This document shows positions 1 to 6,329 of a stretch of DNA of 16,936 bases, one piece after another. Both the position numbers and the translations under genes were made by a program. Location: contig MU401902.1 in NCBI GenBank assembly GCA_022579005.1, positions 1-16,936 of the forward strand, given 5' to 3'. Origin of the DNA: Poronia punctata (lineage: Eukaryota; Ascomycota; Sordariomycetes; Xylariales; Xylariaceae). The notes beneath the pieces were generated by a model, which was given only the letters and a program-made list of their open reading frames with translations, ran no database searches and was not told the origin of the DNA. Each line of letters begins with the position of its first letter. Position 1 is the stretch's first letter.

Positions 1-1530
1 TAGTTTTAAAAATGCTTTTAATACTTTAAAAATAAAATAAAAAATAAATACTTATATATATTAGTTATAAAAAATAAATTATTTTTATAATAAATGTTTT
101 TAATTTTTTTAGTTAATAATTTTTTAATTTTTAAATTTAATTAATATATTAAAAAATAAATTAAAAAAAAGTAAGCCTTATTATTTAAAGTAAGCCCTAT
201 ATATATTAGTACTTAAGTATATCCTAGTTAATTTAAATACTTACTTATACTAACTAATTTATATCTACTTATACCTATATAGCAACTTTACTAATATAAT
301 TTTAAGTAAACAACAAAGTACATATATTTTTATATACCTTAAGTTACTATACTTAATTTTAATTAAGTTTTTTAAAATTTAATATACTATTACGTACATT
401 GCTAATATATATAGTTATAGTATAAATATAGCTAAAAACTATAGCTAAAATAGCTTTAGTAAGTAAACTATATCTTATATACTAATTATATACTAATATA
501 TTTAAAAACTAAGCTTATTAATATTAAACTTTTTTTAAAGTTATTAAATATAGCAGTATAAGCTAAAACTAAAAGTATAAGTATACTTAAACAAAGTATT
601 TATATTTATTAAATATATACTAATTTAAATAAGTAAGTTAAATAACTTGTAAATAAAACAATATTACTTTATAAAAATATTAAAAAAAAAAAAATAGTAA
701 AAAAAAAACTTAAAGCAAACTTAAAATTATAAAAAGCAATACTTATAAATATTATAAAAAATATTAAAGTGCTTAAAAAAAAAAATAATTACTTATAATT
801 AAAAGTATATTTTATATAATTTTATTATTTTTATTTATATACTAATTATATTTTAGTAAAGCAAACTTTTATTAATATATTTAAAAAGTAAAACTAAAGC
901 TATTTAAAGCAAGCTATACTTTTAGCTTTTTTTGCTAAGCTTATAAAAAAAGTTATATAAAGCGTTACTTAAAAAAATTTTTATATTTAAGCATTTATTT
1001 TTTAAGCGCTAAAAAAAGCAAGCAAAAAAACGCTTATAAGCTTATTTATAAGTAAGTATACTAAAGTTTAAATATATTAATTATATACTAATTTGCTATA
1101 GCTACTTTTTAAGCTACTATTTACGCTAGCTAGGTTATACTTTTTTTTAAAAATATTTATTTTATATTTTTTATTATAAAAATTATAAAATATATAAATA
1201 TTAATAGCTTAAAGCTATAAAGCTTTAAATATTTATATAATAAAGCAAACATTTATAAACGCTTAATTAATATAAAAAAAGTTAAAAAGGCTTGCTAAGA
1301 TTTTTAAAAAAAACAAGCTATTAAAAAGGCAGCTTTTAAAGCTAAACGCAATAAAAGCAAAAAAAGCAAAAAAAGTAAAAAAAGTATATAAAGTAAAAGC
1401 AATAAAAATATATTAGCTATAATGCTTATTATATTTTGCTTTAGCTTAGCTAGTTAATTTTAAGCAATTATAAGTATTAAGTTTATAAATATATTTTTTT
1501 ATAAATATATAATTTTATATATATACTTAT
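1..1530. repeat. AT-rich RIP-degraded block, identity unresolved
   Basis: This stretch is overwhelmingly A and T, and stop codons recur every few codons in all frames. By eye I saw no TCA or TGA trinucleotide in it, while GCA/TGC and CTA/TAG remain common. That is the footprint of RIP acting on a repeated element in an ascomycete. I looked for reverse transcriptase, integrase and transposase motifs on both strands and could not place any with confidence. The part around 1260-1400 (plus strand) reads as a basic Lys/Ala/Ser-rich tract, which could be the tail of a decayed transposase, but this is weak. No LTR pair or inverted repeat was found for this block, so its element probably extends beyond the left edge of the window. 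Confidence 0.7.
1354..1389 (+). repeat. 9-bp tandem repeat, four units, Lys/Ser-coding if translated
   Basis: Four consecutive nonamers of the type AAAGCAAAA / AAAGTAAAA occur with exact 9-bp spacing (G at 1357, 1366, 1375 and 1384). In one plus frame they read as repeated Lys-Lys-Ser following a Lys/Ala-rich stretch at about 1325-1353. A triplet-compatible period suggests a remnant of a basic protein tail, for example of a transposase, rather than simple slippage. The surrounding frame is broken by stops, so this is a relic at best. Confidence 0.4.
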
Positions 1531-1690
1531 TATAATATATAAGTACTTATTACTATATATAAGTACTTATTGCTATATATAAGTACTTATTGCTATATAT
1601 AGGTACTTATTGCCATATATAAGTACTTATTACTATATATAGGTACCTATTACTATATATAAGTACCTATTACTATATATAAGTACCTAT
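1531..1690. repeat. 20-bp tandem repeat, eight copies
   Basis: The sequence falls into eight exact 20-bp units of the form TRCTATATATARGTACYTAT (the first unit begins TATAATATAT and one unit has TGCC). Each unit centres on AGGTACCT or its mutated form AAGTACTT. Left-hand units carry AAGTACTT and right-hand units carry AGGTACCT, with mixed forms between. The differences are all C/T or G/A transitions. The right end abuts further GGTACCC motifs at 1741-1768, so the repeat is probably related to the short GGTACC-rich sequences of the island. It marks the border between the AT-rich block and the island. Confidence 0.9.
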
Positions 1691-1736
1691 TAAATATTTC
1701 TATAAGTACTTATTACCCATAGCGCTAAAATGGACC

Positions 1737-1770
1737 CATAGGTACCCAAAAATTACCTATAGGTACCCAT
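1737..1770. repeat. GGTACCC-containing short repeat at the island border
   Basis: Two copies of GGTACCC (1741-1747 and 1762-1768) flank the palindrome ACCTATAGGT (1755-1764). The segment CAAAAATTACCTA at 1747-1759 recurs at 3112-3124, where it again precedes a TAGGTA/GGTACCC sequence. This shows that the two places carry related short repeats. Confidence 0.6.
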
Positions 1771-2537
1771 TTGCTAACCTTACTGGTACCTTCTATCTGT
1801 ACTTTAGTACGTCTGCTCTAGTGCAGTACCGAACAGCCGTAGCAAGTGTGATATAGTAAAGTGACAGGAGCGCAGTAAATGGTGTGTTAAAGAGGTAAAT
1901 GGAAGATGCCTGTGTTGCAGTTGCATATACCCGCCTGCAACTACCTGCATTACCTTAGAGCAGTATCCCGAGATTCCCCGAGCAAATGGCGAGGCTTAAG
2001 GTATGATTTTATCTAGCAGGGGCATGCTGGTTGTCAGGAACAGCATAGGGTACTTCCCACAATTGCCACTCTTTATTTCGTAAGCTTAAACCATTCTCCT
2101 CCTGTTTGACCTACTTCTTCCTGCGCAAAATAAAAGGCATACCTGCGTTCTATTTTAACTTGATGGCTTAATTAGATGAAACGTTCAAATTGCAAGCAGC
2201 TTATACAAGTATATTTGTTGTTTATTAGGTCAAGAGTGGAATATCTGCAGCAAGTATTTGCGTAAGTGGTCTTGGGACGTTTGTTAAAAGCAGGGAAATA
2301 GTTGACAGTACCAAGCAACGTCTATTTTGTGTCATGTATTTGCGTCGTGTTTGTTAAATTAGGTAGCCATCGTGACGGAAGGAATCCCTCTCCAAACGCA
2401 GAACACTAGGATAATGTATTTGCGTGGTCACCTCGGCATCGCTCAGATGCCGTTTGGTTCCAATTCCTTGAGTGGTCAAGCGTCACGCCTGGCACCATTG
2501 TCCAGTATTATCGTCTCTAAATTTCCATTGGTATTAG
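1771..2537. other. Island stretch without a recognisable gene
   Basis: The sequence has ordinary composition, with stops in all frames at short intervals. The only structure I noticed is a decamer GTATTTGCGT present three times at about 80-bp spacing (2254-2263, 2336-2345, 2416-2425). No tRNA, rRNA or protein motif was recognised. Confidence 0.5.
2254..2425 (+). repeat. Three copies of the decamer GTATTTGCGT, about 80 bp apart
   Basis: Identical decamers start at 2254, 2336 and 2416, spaced 82 and 80 bp. The first two are followed, at differing distances, by a GTTTGTTAAA-like sequence (2278-2288 and 2349-2358). The intervening DNA is otherwise not obviously alike, so this is either a badly decayed 80-bp tandem repeat or a set of spaced protein-binding sites. 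A role in regulation is inference only. Confidence 0.45.
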
Positions 2538-2909
2538 AATAACACTGTCTATTACATTGGATACCCTGTAGACATCCAGGTGCTTCGCTTGAACGTCGTG
2601 CATTGTCTCCCTGTCGTGCCTCATGCAATCACAGATCGTCGGAATAAAAGCAGGTGCCTCAACAGCAACCAAATACCCGACACGTTGTCACAGCATCTGT
2701 ACGACCTAAATGAAGACGTATGGGAACTTGGTAACGAGACAGTTCGTATCGGGCACTTGGAGAGACAAGATGACACAAGCGAAGCAAACCCCGATTTGCA
2801 CATGGATCTAAGACAGTTGAGCAATATCGAGTTCCCAGCAATCGGTTCGAGTTTATCCCAGACAGCGGCTCAAGAATACGCTCTAAGGGGTGTGTTATAT
2901 CTGCTGTAG
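2538..2909 (+). CDS. Unrecognised open frame, possible exon remnant
   Basis: A stop-free plus-strand frame runs from 2538 to the TAG at 2907-2909 (123 codons). It has no ATG near its 5' end; the only early start-like codon is a GTG at 2580, which a fungal gene would not normally use. A CAG just before 2580 could be a splice acceptor, so this could be an internal or terminal exon. The middle and C-terminal part is acidic and polar, with many Asp, Glu and Asn residues, and looks more protein-like than a random frame. I recognise no domain and no family. Chance is a realistic explanation for an open frame of this length at this base composition. Confidence 0.18.
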   Translation, partial: NNTVYYIGYPVDIQVLRLNVVHCLPVVPHAITDRRNKSRCLNSNQIPDTLSQHLYDLNEDVWELGNETVRIGHLERQDDTSEANPDLHMDLRQLSNIEFPAIGSSLSQTAAQEYALRGVLYLL

Positions 2910-3230
2910 GGTGTATATTAGTAATTACATCTGCTTATTGCGCAGTGGCAAGCCAAGCGGAAACACCTGATACAGTGCAGACTACTTTAACAAACCTTAA
3001 GTACCTTACCTACCTATCTACGCTTGAGGTATATCCCTCCCTGCCGGCGAATGGCTTCAATATCTCAAGGCAAAGGTAGGTTACCTATAGGGTTCATCAT
3101 ACCCACCCATTCAAAAATTACCTAACTACCTAATAGGTAGTTAGGTACCCAGTTTAAATTCTTGGCAGCTAATAAATAATGCCAAGGCTGGTTAGGTATT
3201 AGGTACTTAACTAAACTAAGTATAAGATTA
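2910..3230. other. Island stretch with TAGGTA/ACCTAC motifs, no gene
   Basis: This part has many short TAGGTA, ACCTA and GGTTAGG motifs and the perfect palindrome at 3119-3147. Such CCTACC/TAGGTA-rich sequence is repeated at 5150-5310. No open frame of note or RNA gene was seen. Confidence 0.5.
3119..3147. repeat. Perfect inverted repeat, 14-bp arms, 1-nt centre
   Basis: The left arm TACCTAACTACCTA (3119-3132) and the right arm TAGGTAGTTAGGTA (3134-3147) are exact reverse complements separated by a single A. The palindrome is followed by CCC, making a GGTACCC at its right end, so it belongs to the same GGTACC-rich family as the sequences at 1737-1770 and 3383-3485. It could be a miniature inverted-repeat remnant or a recombination scar. 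No target duplication was identified. Confidence 0.85.
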
Positions 3231-3360
3231 GTACATTTTTCATTTTTATTTTTATTTTAAATTAAAAATATTATTTTTAAGCTTATATACTTATATTAAA
3301 TAGTTAAATATATAAATTTTTTTTTTTTTTAATTTTTTATTTATTTATTTTTTGAAATTA
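3231..3360. repeat. AT-rich low-complexity interruption of the island
   Basis: A 130-bp run of almost pure A and T, including a long T tract around 3319-3330, interrupts the GC-balanced island. It resembles the RIP-degraded flanks in composition but is too short to carry an identifiable element. It lies directly between the palindrome region and the GGGTACCC cluster. Confidence 0.6.
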
Positions 3361-3382
3361 GAGTTACGTACCTAACTTTGAG

Positions 3383-3485
3383 TGGGTACCCAGTCATATT
3401 TTAAAAAATACCCAACGGTACCCATGTCTGGTGCCAAGCACCCAACATGACCCAATGGGTAATGATGGGTACCCACTGGGTACCC
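3383..3485. repeat. Cluster of GGGTACCC palindromes
   Basis: Three GGGTACCC octamers (3384-3391, 3467-3474, 3478-3485) and one GGTACCC (3417-3423) fall within 102 bp, together with related CCCAATGGGT and TACCCA sequences. This is a decayed array of a short palindromic unit like that at 1737-1770. The function is unknown. Confidence 0.7.
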
Positions 3486-3644
3486 AATGACGAATAACTT
3501 ACCTATGCGTACTGTACACCATCTGGCAACCAGCGGTTCAGCACTACACTGCAGTAGGTGTAGCACACCTCTCTTCTACGAGTAATTGTAGTATCAAGCA
3601 AAAACAATCATTGCTAAAGAGGCCGCCCCCTCGTTGGTCATAAT

Positions 3645-3743
3645 CCGGCTTCTAGCTCAATGTGGGTCTACCCGGCAAAAAATGCGAAAGTCTGGACCCA
3701 CTCCACCGAAGGCTCCGCGCGGGGTCGAACTCGCGAAGCCTGA
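3645..3743 (+). tRNA. Possible tRNA-like remnant (A box and B box), degraded
   Basis: The segment contains an A-box-like sequence TAGCTCAATGTGGG (3653-3666) and a B-box-like sequence GGGGTCGAACTCG (3721-3733), both RNA polymerase III internal promoter elements. The flanking arms CCGGCTT (3645-3651) and AAGCCTG (3736-3742) pair at six of seven positions, as an acceptor stem would. CGCGG (3718-3722) and TCGCG (3731-3735) form a five-pair T-stem, but with an 8-nt rather than 7-nt loop. The A-to-B distance is long, as if an intron or long variable arm were present. I could not build a convincing anticodon arm, so no isotype is given. It may be a pseudo-tRNA, a tRNA-derived SINE head, or coincidence. 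Confidence 0.22.
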
Positions 3744-4318
3744 CGGAGCAGGTGGTCAGGCAACTCTACAACGTACACCAAGTCACGTGTACTAATCTTT
3801 CGCGTTCATACACACCCGGACCCTGCCAGATGCCTGCAAAATGCGACAACCATTCATTGAATCATAGTTTTCGCCACGCATTTTCCTGCTAGTAGGTATG
3901 CAGTCAAGAGATGGCTGTTTGCATCCTCAACCCACCAAGGACCCAAACCGTCTCTTGGTTGTATGAGCCACACGATGGAGCTATAGTAATTGTAAAACCA
4001 ACGGTTAACCGAATTAAAGAATGGAAAATAAAAATTATTTATATATTAATTTAAAATTTCTGGACAAGAAGGGCGCTTAGAAATCGAGACGCAAATGAGG
4101 TGTTGATGATGATTTTGGTGGGAATAATTCGGAACCGGTAGGTCGGCATGTTGTCCACCGCGTGCCTGTGCACAGTACCTACTGCCCATTCCCAATGCAC
4201 CCATGAGCCAAGAATCACTGTCTCTGCAAGGGATATGGTAGTTAAAAAAAAGAGAGGGCGTGGATCGGTACCGTCCAATTGATCGTTTGGCACTTCCATA
4301 ATATAAATCGGCGAGCTC
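3744..4318. other. Island stretch without a supported gene
   Basis: A plus-strand open frame covers part of the first half (to 3892) and a minus-strand open frame of 155 codons covers 4046-4513. Both give Cys/His/Arg/Ser-rich compositions typical of chance frames. A short AT-rich run at 4020-4060 separates them. No motif, RNA gene or repeat was recognised here. Confidence 0.45.
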
Positions 4319-4675
4319 TTGATGCATCACATTCTCTGGCCAGCAGGCGCACGACAGGAAGTAACTTGCTCGTGGCGCCCACGAGGCCGGTCTTCTATTG
4401 TCACGGTGTGCTATACACCTACCTGCTTGCCTGTGGTGTATGCCCCAGATGCGATGAGCTTGACAAGTGGCGTCGGTTTTGGCAACCGGTATCAGATAGA
4501 CACTAAAAGTCATTTTCGTCTGGCGCGGGGCGCTGTTGTACAGAATGTACAGCGTGGTGTGCTAGTGATAATTACAAACCGAGTATCGGTCAAGTCAAGT
4601 GCTAGCCTGGATTCCACTTCAGAGAGCCTAGAGGATAGGTATAAGTTACCGACTCGGCACGACTTGCTGCACTAG
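4319..4675 (+). CDS. Unrecognised 118-codon open frame
   Basis: An ATG-initiated frame of 118 codons ends at TAG 4673-4675. Its C-terminal half (from about residue 40) contains alternating hydrophobic and polar residues that look mildly protein-like, while the N-terminal part does not. A competing minus-strand frame (4046-4513) overlaps it and is no better. There is no recognised domain, signal peptide or membrane segment, and no neighbour that suggests a role. I keep it only because it is one of the longest plus-strand frames in the single-copy island. Confidence 0.15.
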   Translation: MMHHILWPAGARQEVTCSWRPRGRSSIVTVCYTPTCLPVVYAPDAMSLTSGVGFGNRYQIDTKSHFRLARGAVVQNVQRGVLVIITNRVSVKSSASLDSTSESLEDRYKLPTRHDLLH

Positions 4676-5234
4676 GTAGCCCATGTTTAGGCGGAGAGAT
4701 AACTCATAATGGACCCAGAGCAGGTGATGAGCAAATCACGACCCATCTCGTTCAAGGAAGCGTAACGCCACTCGACACAACCTGATGTAGTATCCATTGC
4801 GGCTGTAGGTATTGCCTACAATATACCACCTACTCGTACATGCAAGATCTGAACGGCAGATGTGGATCGGAAGACAATTCTACTCACCAGGGGCCTTTAA
4901 CTTTGATTCGCACCTCTTGGTTCTGCCTCGATTTGTCAAAATATGCATACGGAAAAGGTTGTTAGAACCGCCATTTCAGGCGCTGATGTTTGAAGTATTG
5001 AATTCGCAGACAACATACCTATACTTGCTATGCATAATCCGTCCATAGTATCTCATATGTAGGTTGCGCTCTGTGGCTCCCTGATGTCCCAAAAGTCCTT
5101 GGTTTGTCGCCGACTATGGAAACGGATACATTACTAATAACCTACAGTGCCCTACCTACCACCTGGAAGTCAAGTTTAGCATGTTATGGATATGTGGGTG
5201 GGCGGCTCGCTATCTTGATCCCGTGCCTCTACTT
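4676..5234. other. Island stretch without a gene; right end rich in CCTACC motifs
   Basis: The sequence has ordinary composition. A 78-codon plus-strand open frame at 4812-5048 has no recognisable feature. From about 5140 onward, CCTACC and TACCTA motifs appear, as at 2910-3230. The left end of the Tc1/mariner element follows directly. Confidence 0.5.
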
Positions 5235-5271
5235 GTAAAATGACTGGACAAAAGTAATTGTGCATGCCCTA
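5235..5271 (+). repeat. Left terminal inverted repeat of the Tc1/mariner element
   Basis: This 37-bp sequence, containing GGACAAAAGTAATTGTGCAT, is the reverse complement of 13725-13761 with only three differences. All three are G/A or C/T transitions in which this copy keeps the unmutated base. The TA at 5236-5237 is the likely insertion-site dinucleotide. The ACTGGACAAAAGT core resembles Tc1/mariner termini in general form. Confidence 0.88.
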
Positions 5272-5364
5272 CACGCCACCCTTTCCTTACCTACCACCTT
5301 TAACTTCAACACCTAATTACGAAGCTAAAAAAATAGCAAAATTATGATAATTATATAAACATAA

Positions 5365-6012
5365 AGGTTAGGTATAAGGTTTTAGTATTTAATATACTAC
5401 TTTTTAGCTTTTTAAAGCGCAGTTACTTTATATAACATGCTAAAAATTAGCTTGTTAATAAGGTTTTAATTTAAGACTTTTTACGCTTTTATAATTTATA
5501 ACTTTAATTTTATAATATTAGCTTAGTTTTTTTAAGGTATAAAGTTTAAAGTAATGCTTATAAATATAGGCCTTTATTATATACTAAACGTGCTTTATAA
5601 GGTTTATATTTAAGCTATAAAGTCGCTAGTTAATTACTTAAGTTTTATAGGTTTTAAACTACTTTTTTATTTTTTTATAGTATAAATTTAAGCGTTATCT
5701 TGCTAAAAAAAGTATTTAGCTTATAAGTTAGCAATAAACTTTGCTTTAAAGCTTTAATATAGCTTTATAAAGTATAACTTTTTAATTTAAACTTTTATTG
5801 CGTTTTATAATAACAATCTTTAACTTACTACTTAGCTAAATAGCTTTTTCAATTATAAAAAATATATTTAATAGGCTATAATTATATATATTAACTATTT
5901 AAAAGCTATACTATTTACTAAAAAACTGCTAAACTTATTTAAATAGGTTATTTAAGTTAAAAGCAACACTATATTTATTAAAAATGATTTTTTAAAAACG
6001 GTTAAAATATAG
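5365..6012 (-). pseudogene. Tc1/mariner transposase, C-terminal catalytic half (relic)
   Basis: In the family this enzyme cuts and joins transposon ends in the nucleus using a DD34E triad. On the minus strand, codons at 5697-5691 read Asp-Asn-Ala followed by a Tyr-Thr position matching the family DNAxxHT motif, so the second catalytic Asp codon (GAT) survives. Further on, 5619-5584 reads YSLNINLIKHV then a stop, aligning with the family YSPDxNPIEHVW motif. The third acidic residue is Lys (AAG at 5593-5595), and Pro and Asp codons are also changed by C to T or G to A. The spacing between the two motifs is one base short of the 34-codon family spacing, so there is a single-base deletion in an A run. 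A basic C-terminal tail follows towards 5365. The 5' half lies beyond the inserted LTR element. Confidence 0.85.
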
Positions 6013-6017
6013 CTAAA
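6013..6017. repeat. Left target-site duplication (CTAAA)
   Basis: The five bases CTAAA directly before the 5' LTR recur directly after the 3' LTR, as expected for integrase-mediated insertion of a gypsy element. Confidence 0.85.
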
Positions 6018-6329
6018 TATAATAGTAAAGGGGTATAAAGGAGCTATATAAATAAAAGGGACCTGCTATACTATAGTTGCTAGTTACTTATTTACCCCTT
6101 TTCTATTAAAATTTTAAAGGATAAAAAAAGCCTTGCGTTATAAGGATTATAAATAAAGGTATTTTTATAGCAAGAGCTATAGTTAATAACTAAAATAAAA
6201 AAAACATAAATAGGTATAAACAACACTAAGCTATATATTTTAGTTTTTTTCTCTTTACGTTTAAATTTAATTTTAAATATTAAGGTATATTAGTTTTTAT
6301 ACTAGTAGCTATATTTATTACTTATTATA
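6018..6329 (+). repeat. 5' LTR
   Basis: 312 bp, matching 12815-13126 without gaps and with roughly 30 differences, almost all of them transitions. It begins TATAAT and ends ATTATA. The partner ends ATTACA, so the original ends were probably TGTAAT...ATTACA, a usual 5'-TG...CA-3' LTR. It contains a TATA-like CTATATAAAT (6044-6053) and an inverted repeat AAAGGGGTA / TACCCCTTT (6027-6035 and 6093-6101). In an intact element the LTR holds the promoter and polyadenylation signals. Confidence 0.93.

Larger units (their letters stand above)
1731..5234. other. GC-balanced island between AT-rich blocks; no supported protein gene
   Basis: This 3.5 kb differs sharply from its surroundings: G+C is close to half, TCA, TGA, CAG and TGG are common again, and there is no sign of heavy RIP. 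That suggests single-copy DNA. The longest ATG-initiated open frames are 468 nt (4046-4513, minus) and 357 nt (4319-4675, plus). None gives a protein I recognise, and I could not join frames through convincing fungal introns. Short GGTACC-rich repeats sit at its left border and in its middle. It may be intergenic DNA, a decayed gene, or a non-coding or poorly conserved lineage-specific locus. The absence of recognisable genes is my reading, not a database result. Confidence 0.75.

Noticed and set aside
475..500. Shared TATACTAATTATATACTA sequence near 480 and 16070
   Set aside because: Short matches of this kind are common in such AT-rich DNA; there is no extension beyond the low-complexity core.
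1531..1690. CRISPR array
   Set aside because: The units are directly adjacent with no variable spacers, and the setting is a eukaryotic transposon-rich region.
2621..2841. Two minus-strand frames opposite the 2538-2909 open frame
   Set aside because: They are complements of a longer plus-strand frame and have no features of their own.
3372..3566. Minus-strand open frame of 64 codons
   Set aside because: It runs through the GGGTACCC palindrome cluster; its length and composition fit a chance frame across a repeat.
3662..3892. Plus-strand open frame of 76 codons
   Set aside because: It begins inside the tRNA-like segment, has a Ser/Arg/Cys/His-rich composition and shows no domain.
4046..4513. 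Minus-strand open frame of 155 codons, the longest in the island, and the overlapping 82-codon minus frame (4051-4299)
   Set aside because: The long frame is rich in Cys, His, Trp and Arg as expected of noncoding sequence. The two overlap in different frames and neither resembles a known family. Length alone is not enough.
4812..5048. Plus-strand open frame of 78 codons
   Set aside because: No motif and no supporting neighbour; expected by chance at this composition.
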